Part shown: piece after piece, positions 36,384 through 45,524 of the stretch
Position numbering within the stretch: the first letter of the stretch is position 1
Layout of the letters: every line of letters begins with the position of its first letter
NCBI RefSeq assembly: GCF_900114085.1
Contig: NZ_FORU01000014.1
Coordinates: 39,665-103,664 of the forward strand
DNA: 64,000 bases
Reading direction: 5' to 3'
DNA from: Myroides guanonis
Lineage (GTDB): Bacteria > Bacteroidota > Bacteroidia > Flavobacteriales > Flavobacteriaceae
Program-made: the position numbers and the translations under genes
Notes under the pieces: generated by a model
The model's input: the letters and a program-made list of their open reading frames with translations, nothing else
Databases searched by the model: none
Told to the model about the DNA's origin: nothing

Positions 36384-38084
36384 ATGGATATATATAATAG
36401 CGAATTACCTCTTCAAACAAAAGAGACAACGGAATTGAGAGAAAAATTATGGTGGAAAAACTCCGAAAGCGAGCAGATTCTTAACCGTGGTTATTTATTA
36501 AAAGGCGAAACTGTTGAAGGAGCTATAGACCGAATTTGTACGGCTGCTGCTAAAAGACTTTATAAACCAGAGTTAAAAGAGTCTTTTCAAGAGATGATAG
36601 AAAGAGGCTGGATGAGTTTAAGCTCTCCTATTTGGGCAAATATGGGTACGGAAAGAGGCTTGCCAATTTCATGCTTCAATGTTCACATACCAGACAGTAT
36701 TGAAGGAATCACTCACAAGCTAGGAGAAGTGATTATGCAGACAAAAATCGGTGGAGGTACTTCTGGATACTTTGGAAATCTTAGAGAAAGAGGAAGTGCT
36801 GTAACCGACAACGGAAAAAGTAGTGGAGCAGTAAGTTTTATGAAGCTTTTTGACACCGCTATGGATACCATTTCGCAAGGAGGAGTTAGACGTGGAGCTT
36901 TTGCAGCTTATTTAGATATAGATCACCCAGATTGCGAAGAATTCATACAAATAAAAAACATCGGTAATCCTATACAAAATCTATTCTATGGAGTTTGTAT
37001 TCCTGATTATTGGATGCAAGAAATGATTGACGGAAATCCAGAAAAACGTCAATTGTGGGCTAAAATATTAGAAAGTCGTCAACAAAAAGGAATGCCTTAT
37101 TTATTTTTCTCTGACAATGTAAACAGAAACAAGCCTCAAGTTTATAAAGATTTAAACATGAGAGTAAATGCAAGTAATTTATGTTCTGAAATTATGTTGC
37201 CTTCTTCAGAAGACGAATCATTCATTTGCTGCCTATCTTCAATGAACTTGGAGTTATATGATGAATGGAAAGATACCGAAGCTGTTAAATTAGCAATATT
37301 CTTCTTAGACGCAGTATTACAGGAGTTTATAGAAAAGACAGAAGGAAACTACTATTTAGCTTCAGCAAATCGATTTGCAAAAAGACATAGAGCTTTAGGT
37401 TTAGGTGTACTTGGATGGCATTCTTATCTACAAAAGAACATGATTCCTTTTGAAGGAATGGAAGCTAAACTACGCACAACAGAAATCTTTCAAAGAATAC
37501 AACAGAAAGCTGACAAAGCAACTCAAGAGTTAGCTCGTATATATGGAGAACCAGAAGTATTAAAAGGATATGGAAGACGCAATACCACAACAATGGCTAT
37601 TGCACCTACTACTTCATCTTCTGCTATTTTAGGACAAACTTCTCCAGGTATTGAACCATTCAGTAGTAATTACTATAAAGCTGGTCTTTCAAAAGGAAAC
37701 TTTATGCGTAAAAACAAATACCTGAAACAATTGTTGGAAAGCAAGAACATGGATAATGAAGAAACTTGGAGAAACATTATGTTAACAGGTGGAAGTGTTC
37801 AACAATTAGACGGATTAACTGAAGAAGAAAAAGCAGTTTTCAAAACGTTTAAAGAAATCAGCCAACTAGAGATTATTCAACAAGCTTCTATTAGACAGAA
37901 ATATGTTGACCAATCACAAAGTTTAAACCTTAATATTCCATCAGGTCTACCAATAAAAGAGGTAAACCGATTAATGATTGAAGCATGGAAATTAGGAGTT
38001 AAAACATTATACTACCAGCGCAGTCAAAGTGTTTCGAAAGAAATGGTAACCAACTTGGTTAACTGCAGTAGTTGTGAATCATAA
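36384..38084 (+). CDS. nrdA: Class I ribonucleotide reductase large (catalytic) subunit, short form without ATP-cone
   Basis: A 566-residue catalytic subunit reducing ribonucleoside diphosphates. Active-site residues are present: C97 (PISCFN), N265-C267-E269 (NASNLCSE), the second redox cysteine in ICCLSS (282/283), the radical-transfer tyrosines in LYYQRSQ, and the C-terminal thiol pair CSSC (561 and 564) that exchanges with thioredoxin or glutaredoxin. The about 90-residue N-terminal ATP-cone of NrdA is missing, accounting for the short length compared with about 760 in E. coli. Because the partner NrdB lacks one too, feedback inhibition by dATP through an ATP-cone is not expected. It is cotranscribed with nrdB and ends at the terminator at 38113. 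Confidence 0.95.
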   Translation: MDIYNSELPLQTKETTELREKLWWKNSESEQILNRGYLLKGETVEGAIDRICTAAAKRLYKPELKESFQEMIERGWMSLSSPIWANMGTERGLPISCFNVHIPDSIEGITHKLGEVIMQTKIGGGTSGYFGNLRERGSAVTDNGKSSGAVSFMKLFDTAMDTISQGGVRRGAFAAYLDIDHPDCEEFIQIKNIGNPIQNLFYGVCIPDYWMQEMIDGNPEKRQLWAKILESRQQKGMPYLFFSDNVNRNKPQVYKDLNMRVNASNLCSEIMLPSSEDESFICCLSSMNLELYDEWKDTEAVKLAIFFLDAVLQEFIEKTEGNYYLASANRFAKRHRALGLGVLGWHSYLQKNMIPFEGMEAKLRTTEIFQRIQQKADKATQELARIYGEPEVLKGYGRRNTTTMAIAPTTSSSAILGQTSPGIEPFSSNYYKAGLSKGNFMRKNKYLKQLLESKNMDNEETWRNIMLTGGSVQQLDGLTEEEKAVFKTFKEISQLEIIQQASIRQKYVDQSQSLNLNIPSGLPIKEVNRLMIEAWKLGVKTLYYQRSQSVSKEMVTNLVNCSSCES

Positions 38085-38112
38085 TATCCGTTAAATCACT
38101 AGATTTTTAATT

Positions 38113-38146
38113 AGGGGCTGTCTTGAAAAGATAACCCCTTTTTTAT
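38113..38146 (+). terminator. Terminator of nrdBA
   Basis: AGGGG (38113-38117) pairs with CCCCT (38135-38139), with an inner TCTT/AAGA stem, followed by TTTTTT. It starts 29 bases after the nrdA stop. Confidence 0.85.
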
Positions 38147-38343
38147 TTTTAATATTCAACCACCCCATCAAATTCTGAAGTCACCCCACTCCATTTTCAA
38201 CCTCTCTATTACTAGTAAAAATACTTGAAAACAAAGGCTTTTAAAAGACTTTTGATTGAAAGACACTACTTAACATCATCTATAAACAAATGAGCCCTAA
38301 ACTCAATTATAAGCCTGTACAAACCCTTAAAACTAAGTGCTAT

Positions 38344-38374
38344 AAAAAAACCCTTTACAGTTAAGTAAAGGGCT
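38344..38374 (-). terminator. Terminator of the sufABCD operon
   Basis: CCCTTTAC (38351-38358) pairs with GTAAAGGG (38365-38372). On the minus strand it is followed by seven T. It ends the first suf transcript right after sufD, so that transcript does not continue towards sufS. Confidence 0.88.
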
Positions 38375-38398
38375 TTTATATAAATTTAAGGTATATAC

Positions 38399-39724
38399 CT
38401 ATAAATCAAAACCTATAGTAACACCTAATTTCTTAGCAATTAAACTAGAAATACGTTTCTTTAAATCTGGTATTTTAATACTTGCCATCACCTCATCAGT
38501 AAATGCATACATCAATAAAGCCTTAGCTTCCTTTTTAGGAATACCTCTTTGCTGCATATAGAATAAAGCTTCATGATCTAATTGTCCAATGGTACAACCA
38601 TGAGAACACTTCACATCATCTGCAAAAATTTCCAGCTGAGGTTTAGTATTTAAAGTAGCTTTATCGCTTAATAAAATATTATTATTCTGTTGGAAAGCAT
38701 CTGTTTTCTGAGCTTCCGAATGAACATAAATTTTACCATTAAAGGCTGAACTAGATTGATCATCGTAAATACCTTTATAGTTCTGATGACTTTCACAATT
38801 AGGCTCAATATGATCAACCAAAGTATAATGGTCAACATGTTGTTTATCACCAATAATTGTAATTCCCTTCAAAGTACTATCAATTCGCTCACCATTTTGA
38901 TAGAAGTTCAGGTTATTTCTAGTGATTTTTCCACCAAAAGAGAAAGTATGTACAGACACACGACTTTCTTGTTTCTGATTGATATATGTATTATCAACTA
39001 GATTAGAAGTCTGCGTATCATTCTGAACTTTATAGTAATCAACAATAGCACGTTTGTGCGCAACAATCTCAGTAACTGAGTTTGTCAAAACAGTTGCTTC
39101 TGACAAGTTTTGATGACGCTCAACGATTTGCACATGAGCATTTTCTCCAACAACTATTAAGTTTCTAGGCTGTAAAAGCATAGCCGCTTGATCACTTGTT
39201 GAGAAATATATTAATTCAATAGGTTTAGCAACAACTTTACTTTTAGGGATATTAATAAAAGTCCCTTCTGAAGCATAAGCCGTATTTAAAGCTGTTAAAC
39301 TATCATTTTTATCAGCGATTTGATTGTAATATGAATCAATCACCATTTTATATTTTGGTTTACTCAGAGCTGCTGACATCAAAGTGATTTCTACATTATC
39401 TTGAGCATCCGAAGACAAATGAGAGCTGAACACTCCATTGATAAAAACCAGTTTATAAGTATCTGAGTCACTTAAAAAATACTGCTTTACATCTTTAAAA
39501 TCAACTGCTTTATCCGTCTTTGGAAAAAGGCTGAAATCATTCTTTAAAACCGCATTTAATGAAGTAAACTTCCAAGCTTCCTCCTTTTTAGTAGGAAAGC
39601 CTTTAGTTTCAAACGTTTTTAACGCTTCTACACGCATTTCATGTAGTGGAGCATTTCCATCTACATCAACGCCTTGTTCAAAAGCAATAAACGACGCTAT
39701 TAATTTTTCTTTTAACTCTTCCAT
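38399..39724 (-). CDS. sufD: Fe-S cluster assembly protein SufD
   Basis: A 441-residue beta-helix subunit of the SufB-SufC-SufD scaffold complex. KEEAWKFTSL at the N-terminus and the C-terminal DDVKCSHGCTIGQLDHEALFYMQQRGI with the conserved CSHG / GCT motif are diagnostic, and FAKPIEL-like and VENAHVQIVERH-type strands fill the middle. It is the last gene of this suf block, 46 bases after sufC. Confidence 0.94.
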   Translation of the reverse strand: MEELKEKLIASFIAFEQGVDVDGNAPLHEMRVEALKTFETKGFPTKKEEAWKFTSLNAVLKNDFSLFPKTDKAVDFKDVKQYFLSDSDTYKLVFINGVFSSHLSSDAQDNVEITLMSAALSKPKYKMVIDSYYNQIADKNDSLTALNTAYASEGTFINIPKSKVVAKPIELIYFSTSDQAAMLLQPRNLIVVGENAHVQIVERHQNLSEATVLTNSVTEIVAHKRAIVDYYKVQNDTQTSNLVDNTYINQKQESRVSVHTFSFGGKITRNNLNFYQNGERIDSTLKGITIIGDKQHVDHYTLVDHIEPNCESHQNYKGIYDDQSSSAFNGKIYVHSEAQKTDAFQQNNNILLSDKATLNTKPQLEIFADDVKCSHGCTIGQLDHEALFYMQQRGIPKKEAKALLMYAFTDEVMASIKIPDLKKRISSLIAKKLGVTIGFDL

Positions 39725-39770
39725 AATTAAGCTTAATAAATTAGAATAATGAATACTAAAAATCGACGAA

Positions 39771-40520
39771 TTACTTCATCTCTTCTTTAATCCAGTCGTA
39801 TCCTCTTTCTTCTAATTCTAATGCCAATTCTTTACCACCTGATTTTACAATTTTACCATCCATTAAAACGTGAACAAAATCAGGAACTATGTAATCTAAT
39901 AAACGTTGATAGTGTGTAATAACAACCACCGCGTTATCTTCATTCTTTAATGTATTAACTCCTTTAGCAACTATACGAAGTGCGTCAATGTCTAATCCAG
40001 AATCTGTTTCATCCAAGATAGCTACTTTCGGCTCTAACATAGCCATTTGAAAAATCTCATTACGTTTCTTCTCTCCACCTGAAAAACCTTCATTCAAAGA
40101 ACGTGATAAAAATTTTCTATCAATTTCTAACAACTCTGCCTTTTCCTTAATTTTTTTCAACATATCGCTAGCAGTCATTTCCTCAAGTCCTTGAGCCTTT
40201 CTAGACTCATTAATTGAAGTTCTGATAAAGTTAGTAACAGAAACCCCAGGAATTTCAACAGGATATTGAAAAGATAAGAAGATACCTTTGTGCGCACGTT
40301 CATCAGCAGCTAATTCTCCCAAGTCCTCTCCGCATAATATAATCTCACCTTCAGTAACTTCAAAGTTCTCGTTTCCTCCGATTACTGAAGACAACGTACT
40401 TTTACCAGCACCGTTTGGCCCCATAATAGCATGAACTTCTCCAGCTTTAACCTCTAGGTTAATACCTCTTAATATCTCTTTGCCATCAATACCGGCATGT
40501 AAATTTTTTATTTGTAACAT
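39771..40520 (-). CDS. sufC: Fe-S cluster assembly ATPase SufC
   Basis: A 249-residue soluble ABC ATPase driving the SufBCD scaffold. It has Walker [10 protein letters not shown], SufC-type [14 protein letters not shown], the signature [14 protein letters not shown] (the SufC variant with [10 protein letters not shown]), Walker [17 protein letters not shown] and the H-loop [10 protein letters not shown]. It lies between sufB and sufD in the usual B-C-D order, with 92 bases to sufB. Confidence 0.96.
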   Translation of the reverse strand: MLQIKNLHAGIDGKEILRGINLEVKAGEVHAIMGPNGAGKSTLSSVIGGNENFEVTEGEIILCGEDLGELAADERAHKGIFLSFQYPVEIPGVSVTNFIRTSINESRKAQGLEEMTASDMLKKIKEKAELLEIDRKFLSRSLNEGFSGGEKKRNEIFQMAMLEPKVAILDETDSGLDIDALRIVAKGVNTLKNEDNAVVVITHYQRLLDYIVPDFVHVLMDGKIVKSGGKELALELEERGYDWIKEEMK

Positions 40521-40612
40521 TATTCTGTGTATGATTTATGTCTAAAAACGTACGTCAATAAATGACTCTACATTTTTATCTACTTTAATAAACGTTTCTA
40601 ATTCTGTAACTC

Positions 40613-42058
40613 TTAACCTACTGAACCTTCTAATGAAATTTCCAATAATTTCTGAGCTTCAACGGCGAACTCCATCGGCAATTTATTCAACACCTCTTTA
40701 GAGAAGCCATTTACAATTAATGCAATAGCCTTTTCAGTTGGAATACCTCGTTGGTTACAATAAAACAATTGGTCTTCACCAATTTTACTTGTTGTTGCCT
40801 CGTGTTCTATTTGAGCTGTTGTATTCTTAACTTCAATGTATGGAAAAGTGTGAGCTCCACATTTATTCCCCATCAATAAAGAATCACATTGAGAGAAGTT
40901 ACGAGCATTTTCAGCTCTAGCTCCTACTTGAACTAATCCACGGTAATTATTATGAGATCTACCAGCTGAAATACCTTTCGATATAATCGTAGATCTAGTA
41001 TTTTTACCAAGATGAATCATTTTCGTACCAGTATCTGCCTGTTGGTAGTTATTGGTAACCGCAATAGAATAAAACTCTCCGATTGAATTATCTCCTTTCA
41101 AAATACAAGAAGGATATTTCCAAGTAACAGCAGAACCAGTTTCAACTTGAGTCCAAGATATTTTTGCGTTTTTCTCGCAAATACCACGTTTAGTCACAAA
41201 GTTAAATACTCCACCTTTACCTTCACTGTTTCCAGGGTACCAGTTTTGAACCGTTGAATATTTTATTTCAGCGTCATCTAAAGCGATTAACTCTACCACT
41301 GCCGCATGCAATTGATTTTCGTCACGCGAAGGAGCTGTACAACCTTCAAGGTAAGAAACGTAACTACCTTCATCTGCAATAACCAAAGTTCTTTCGAACT
41401 GACCTGTACCAGCTTGGTTAATACGGAAATAAGTAGATAATTCCATTGGACAGCGAACTCCTTTTGGAATATAGCAGAAAGAGCCATCAGAAAACACAGC
41501 TGAATTCAAAGCCGCATAAAAGTTGTCTTTTTGTGGAACTACTGAACCTATGTATTTCTTAACTAATTCTGGATGTGTGTGTACTGCTTCTGAAATAGAG
41601 CAGAAAATAATACCCTGTTTTGCAAGAGTATCTTTAAACGTTGTAGCAACAGATACAGAGTCCATAACAATATCTATGGCAACTCCAGCAAGACGCTTTT
41701 GTTCTTCTAAAGAAATTCCAAGTTTATTAAAAGTATCCAATAATTCTGGATCCACCTCATCTAAACTTTTCAAGTCTTTCTTCTTCGGAGCCGAATAATA
41801 TGAAATAGCTTGAAAATCAGGTTTTTCATAATGGATATTGGCCCATTCAGGTTCTTCCATTTCTTTCCAAACTCTAAATGCTTCAAGACGCCATTCCGTC
41901 ATCCATTCTGGTTCTTCTTTCTTCTTAGAAATCGCTCTAACAACGTCTTCATTTAAACCGTTAGGAAATGTTTCCGATTCTATATCAGTATAGAAACCAT
42001 ACTCATACTCCTTTGTCTCTAACTCTTTTTTGAGTTCTTCCTCAGTGTATTTACTCAT
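40613..42058 (-). CDS. sufB: Fe-S cluster assembly scaffold SufB
   Basis: A 481-residue core scaffold on which clusters are built. Signatures are [59 protein letters not shown] [18 protein letters not shown], and [23 protein letters not shown]. The functional cysteine corresponding to the SufB-SufD interface is probably in [16 protein letters not shown]. It is followed by sufC on the same transcript. Confidence 0.96.
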   Translation of the reverse strand: MSKYTEEELKKELETKEYEYGFYTDIESETFPNGLNEDVVRAISKKKEEPEWMTEWRLEAFRVWKEMEEPEWANIHYEKPDFQAISYYSAPKKKDLKSLDEVDPELLDTFNKLGISLEEQKRLAGVAIDIVMDSVSVATTFKDTLAKQGIIFCSISEAVHTHPELVKKYIGSVVPQKDNFYAALNSAVFSDGSFCYIPKGVRCPMELSTYFRINQAGTGQFERTLVIADEGSYVSYLEGCTAPSRDENQLHAAVVELIALDDAEIKYSTVQNWYPGNSEGKGGVFNFVTKRGICEKNAKISWTQVETGSAVTWKYPSCILKGDNSIGEFYSIAVTNNYQQADTGTKMIHLGKNTRSTIISKGISAGRSHNNYRGLVQVGARAENARNFSQCDSLLMGNKCGAHTFPYIEVKNTTAQIEHEATTSKIGEDQLFYCNQRGIPTEKAIALIVNGFSKEVLNKLPMEFAVEAQKLLEISLEGSVG

Positions 42059-42153
42059 ATTCTTTAATACTAAAAAGCGATAACTTTCTCGTATGCTTTA
42101 TTTAATTAATTCTAATAGCAAAAGAATGTTTCAACATTCCTTATAAAAAAATT

Positions 42154-42483
42154 CTAAAGTGAGAAGCTTTCTCCACACCCACAAGTTCTACTTGCATTTG
42201 GGTTATTGAAGTAAAACCCCTTTCCATTTAATCCACCAGAAAACTCTAAGGTTGTTCCAACTAGGTATAAGAAGCTCTTTTTATCAACTGCTATCTTAAC
42301 TCCATTGTCTTCAAAAATCTTATCTTCTTCTGCCACATTATGGTCAAATTTTAAATCGTAGGAAAGTCCGGAGCAACCTCCGCTTTTAACACCTACACGT
42401 ACATAGTCTATTTCTGCATTAAAGCCCTCATCTTCCATCAGTAGAGCCACGCGCTTTTTTGCTGTATCTGAAACTTTTATCAT
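42154..42483 (-). CDS. sufA: A-type Fe-S carrier (SufA/IscA/ErpA family)
   Basis: A 109-residue A-type carrier delivering clusters to apo-proteins. The three cysteines of the family are present: GVKSGGCSGLSY and the C-terminal ASRTCGCGESF. I place the start at 42483 (MIKVSDTAKK) rather than at 42525, because the longer version would begin upstream of and include the -7 element at 42514-42521. It is the first gene of the sufA-B-C-D block, 95 bases before sufB. Confidence 0.93.
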   Translation of the reverse strand: MIKVSDTAKKRVALLMEDEGFNAEIDYVRVGVKSGGCSGLSYDLKFDHNVAEEDKIFEDNGVKIAVDKKSFLYLVGTTLEFSGGLNGKGFYFNNPNASRTCGCGESFSL

Positions 42484-42890
42484 GTCTAATCTGGATTGAT
42501 TCTTATTTAATTGCAAATATACCACAAAAAAAACGGTTTACTCACAACACTAACATTTTTATAACTAATGAAAGAATAGCTAAAACCTATTGAGCTAATC
42601 TTTTGTATTACAATAATTTACATTAATTCAAAGATAGTTCGATTTACTCAAAAACAGTATTAAAAACCGCCCATTTTAACTAAAGTTTCGTTATAAAATC
42701 ATTTACCTGACATTTATCATGCTTTTAATCGAATCAAATTCTATGTGATTTCAAGAATTATTGTTTTTTCAAGAACCTAAAAAACAGTGGTTCAAATTTA
42801 TAACTACTAATTGTGAATTCCATTTATCACCTTTTCCGAATTGTAGGGTCTTTAGAATTTTAGTATTTTGCACCAGTAAAAAGAATATTT
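42484..42890. other. About 400-bp divergent intergenic region, sufA / MBL hydrolase
   Basis: It holds the sufA promoter (42514-42521) and, near 42861-42870, a TAGTATTTTG that resembles a -7 box for the hydrolase gene. The remainder is A+T-rich with no ORF, RNA gene or stable hairpin that I can support. Confidence 0.45.
42514..42521 (-). promoter_or_regulatory. -7 promoter element of sufABCD
   Basis: The minus strand reads TATATTTG, a full match, about 30 bases before the sufA ATG. It also decides the sufA start in favour of 42483. Confidence 0.65.
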
Positions 42891-43751
42891 ATGAAACTAT
42901 ATGCTATTGAAAGTGGCAATTTTAAATTAGATGGTGGAGCTATGTTTGGTGTAGTTCCAAAAACTATTTGGAATAAAACGAATCCAGCAGATTCAAACAA
43001 TTTAATTGACATTGCAGCACGTCTGCTTCTTATTGAAGAAGGAAATAGGTTAACACTTGTAGACACCGGGATGGGCAACAAACAATCCGAAAAGTTCTTT
43101 GGTTACTATTCGTTATGGGGTAATGACACCATAGAGAAATCATTACAAAAACACGGTTTCCACACAAGTGATATCACCGATGTATTTCTTACTCATTTAC
43201 ATTTCGATCATGTAGGCGGTGCTGTACAATGGAATAAAGACGGTAGTGGATATGAAACTACATTTAAAAATGCTCGCTATTGGAGCAATAAAGAACATTG
43301 GGACTGGGCTGTGAATCCAAATGCAAGAGAGAAAGCTTCTTTCCTAAAAGAAAATATACTTCCTATTCAAGAAAGCGGCCAATTACATTTCATCGATAGA
43401 AAGGAAACAGATTATCAACATCTTTCCGAATTGGGATTCGATGTGTTTATAGCAAATGGGCATACTGAAAAGCAGATGATACCAATTTTAAACTATCAAG
43501 ATAAGAAAATCGCATTTATGGCTGATTTGCTTCCAACTGCGGGTCACATTCCTCTACCTTATGTTATGGGATATGATACACGTCCTCTCTTAACCATAGC
43601 AGAAAAAGAAAAGTTTTTACAAATGGCTACAGAGCAAAATATGTATCTATTTTTAGAACACGACTCTCACAATCAAATAATTACGCTTAAAAAAACGGAG
43701 AAAGGACCTAGACTTAATGAGGTTTATAAATGTAGTGATATATTAATTTAA
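42891..43751 (+). CDS. Metallo-beta-lactamase-fold hydrolase
   Basis: A 286-residue cytoplasmic MBL-superfamily hydrolase. The dinuclear metal site is visible as HLHFDHVGG (about residues 102-110), with the downstream His in ANGHTEKQMIP, Asp in FMADLLPTAGHIP and His in LFLEHDSHNQ. LLIEEGNRLTLVDTGMGNK is the first strand pair. The arrangement is that of the lactonase-like glyoxalase II relatives, and several AHL-lactonase-like proteins look similar. The actual substrate cannot be assigned. There is no signal peptide. The gene stands alone, 70 bases ahead of the first S8 protease. Confidence 0.88.
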   Translation: MKLYAIESGNFKLDGGAMFGVVPKTIWNKTNPADSNNLIDIAARLLLIEEGNRLTLVDTGMGNKQSEKFFGYYSLWGNDTIEKSLQKHGFHTSDITDVFLTHLHFDHVGGAVQWNKDGSGYETTFKNARYWSNKEHWDWAVNPNAREKASFLKENILPIQESGQLHFIDRKETDYQHLSELGFDVFIANGHTEKQMIPILNYQDKKIAFMADLLPTAGHIPLPYVMGYDTRPLLTIAEKEKFLQMATEQNMYLFLEHDSHNQIITLKKTEKGPRLNEVYKCSDILI

Positions 43752-43794
43752 TGTTAAGTCACTATCGCTGTATTAAAATTTAAAATATTTTTAT
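43752..43794 (+). repeat. Upstream element shared by the two S8 protease genes (copy 1)
   Basis: TGTTAAGT (43752-43759) and a 25-base A/T block (43770-43794, beginning GTATTAAAATTTAAAATA) recur upstream of the second S8 gene at 47501-47542 with nearly the same spacing (18 versus 17 bases). It lies 27-69 bases before the ATG and probably carries the promoter. Confidence 0.7.
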
Positions 43795-43820
43795 CAATAA
43801 ATATAAAAACAAAAACTATA

Positions 43821-45428
43821 ATGCGTTTATTAAAACCTATTTACCTATCAGCTGCAATTGCCTTAGCTTTGACAAGTTGTGGTGGTGCAAAAGTTGCAAT
43901 ATCACATGATGCAATAACTGATGTAAACAATTTACCTAAAAGAACATCAACACTTTCAGAGGCTCAATTACAAAGATGGAGTCATTTAGACATCCTTAGA
44001 GATACTGTTCCAGGTATGTCTGTTGATCGTGCATATGAAGAATTATTAAAAAACCGCAAATTACCTAAGAAAGTAATTGTTGGGGTAATTGATTCTGGAG
44101 TAGAAATCGACCATGATGATTTGAAAAATCACATTTGGGTAAACACTAAAGAAGTAGCTTCAAACGGAATTGATGATGATAAAAACGGTTATATAGACGA
44201 CATACATGGTTGGAATTTTTTAGGAAAATCTAATCATGAAAACTTAGAATTTGTTCGTGTAATCAAACGTGGAGATGATGGTTCAGAACAATACAAAAGA
44301 GCTTTAGAAAAACACAAAGAAGAAATTAGCGAATTAGAAGTCAATAAACAAAGAGTTTTATCAGCAGCTCCTTTTAATCAGCATGATATACTTTCTAAAC
44401 ACTTTGGTAAAGAAGACTATACAATTAAAGACTTAGACGGAATCACTGATTCTGATTCTGAGGAATTACGCAATGCGAAAGAAGACATGTATTCTGCTAT
44501 AGAGTCAGGGACTTTTTCTCGAATATTGGGATATAAACAATATTTAGACAGCCAACTAAACTATCACTTAAATTTAGAATTTAATGGAAGAGAGCTCGTT
44601 GGAGATGACCATACTAACATAAATGATAAAATTTATGGAGACAACGATGTTTTAGGAGATAGAGAACATGCTAAACACGGAACACACGTTGCAGGAATTA
44701 TTGCTCAATCTAGACATAATAATTTAGGAGGAGACGGTGTTGCGTCAGACGTAACTGAAATAATGGCTGTTAGAGCAGTTCCAGATGGTGATGAATATGA
44801 TAAAGATATTGCTTTAAGTATTCGTTACGCAGCTGATAATGGAGCAAAAGTAATCAATGGTAGTTTTGGGAAATATTTTGAAGAAAATAGCCAATGGGTA
44901 CGTGATGCAATCAAATACGCAGAAGAAAAAGACGTACTTATTGTTGTAGCGGCTGGAAATGATGCCATGGATTTAAATGCAAATGGAGGTGTTGAACGCT
45001 ACCCAAATGACAACACAAAAATGGGACCTGAAATCGCTAATAACTTTTTAGTAGTTGGTGCTTTAAACCCAGAATTTAGTAGTAATATGGTTGCTTCTTT
45101 TTCAAATTATGGTAACTACGATGTTGACGTATTTGCACCTGGTTCTAAAATTTATGCAACAGTTCCTAACAATACTTATGAATACTTACAAGGAACTTCA
45201 ATGGCTTCACCAAACGTTGCTGGAGTAGCTGCTTTAGTTCGTGCATATTACCCTGAATTCACAGCAGGAGAAGTTAAGAAAATCATTATGGACTCTGGAG
45301 TTCCAGTAAATAAGGAAGTAGCAGTCGGTAGTGAGACTAGAAATTTCTCAGACATATCAACTTCTGGAAAAATGGTTAATGCCTATAATGCTTTAATTCT
45401 AGCAGACAAGCTTTCAAAAAAGAAATAA
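43821..45428 (+). CDS. S8 (subtilase) family serine protease, lipoprotein, copy 1
   Basis: A 535-residue exported subtilisin-like protease. The lipobox LTSC puts the lipid anchor at C20. The triad is complete: D91 (GVIDSGV), H286 (HGTHVAG) and S460 (GTSMASPNVAG), with oxyanion N380 (AAGND). About 195 residues separate Asp and His, far more than the 32 of subtilisin. This insertion contains a DDDKNGYIDD loop and a charged helical region (about 145-255). There is no T9SS C-terminal sorting domain. A conserved pre-catalytic block, QRWSHLDILRDTVPGMS, is shared with the paralogue at 47571. The substrate is unknown. Confidence 0.92.
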   Translation: MRLLKPIYLSAAIALALTSCGGAKVAISHDAITDVNNLPKRTSTLSEAQLQRWSHLDILRDTVPGMSVDRAYEELLKNRKLPKKVIVGVIDSGVEIDHDDLKNHIWVNTKEVASNGIDDDKNGYIDDIHGWNFLGKSNHENLEFVRVIKRGDDGSEQYKRALEKHKEEISELEVNKQRVLSAAPFNQHDILSKHFGKEDYTIKDLDGITDSDSEELRNAKEDMYSAIESGTFSRILGYKQYLDSQLNYHLNLEFNGRELVGDDHTNINDKIYGDNDVLGDREHAKHGTHVAGIIAQSRHNNLGGDGVASDVTEIMAVRAVPDGDEYDKDIALSIRYAADNGAKVINGSFGKYFEENSQWVRDAIKYAEEKDVLIVVAAGNDAMDLNANGGVERYPNDNTKMGPEIANNFLVVGALNPEFSSNMVASFSNYGNYDVDVFAPGSKIYATVPNNTYEYLQGTSMASPNVAGVAALVRAYYPEFTAGEVKKIIMDSGVPVNKEVAVGSETRNFSDISTSGKMVNAYNALILADKLSKKK

Positions 45429-45456
45429 CATTCTCATTGAAATAATATAATAAATC

Positions 45457-45510
45457 AGAAACTCCACAGATTCTAATACTTATAATAGTTTAGAATTTGT
45501 GGAGTTTTCT
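45457..45510 (+). terminator. Terminator after S8 protease copy 1
   Basis: AACTCCACAGATTCTAA pairs with TTAGAATTTGTGGAGTT, with one mismatch and a 14-base loop, and is followed by TTTCTT. It separates the protease from the M1 peptidase gene. Confidence 0.8.
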
Positions 45511-45524
45511 TATCAATATCTACT

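Larger units (their letters stand above)
38085..38398. other. 314-bp convergent intergenic region, nrdA / sufD
   Basis: Terminators sit at both ends (38113-38146 plus, 38344-38374 minus). Between them I see no ORF of note. A short C-rich stretch around 38158-38200 has two ACCCCAnnn-like copies (CACCCCATC and CACCCCACT). It is slightly unlike the surrounding A/T-rich DNA but too short to call a remnant. Confidence 0.5.

Noticed and set aside
38158..38200. C-rich stretch between nrdA and sufD as a decayed gene or IS remnant
   Set aside because: It is only about 40 bases, with no inverted ends, target duplication or coding pattern.
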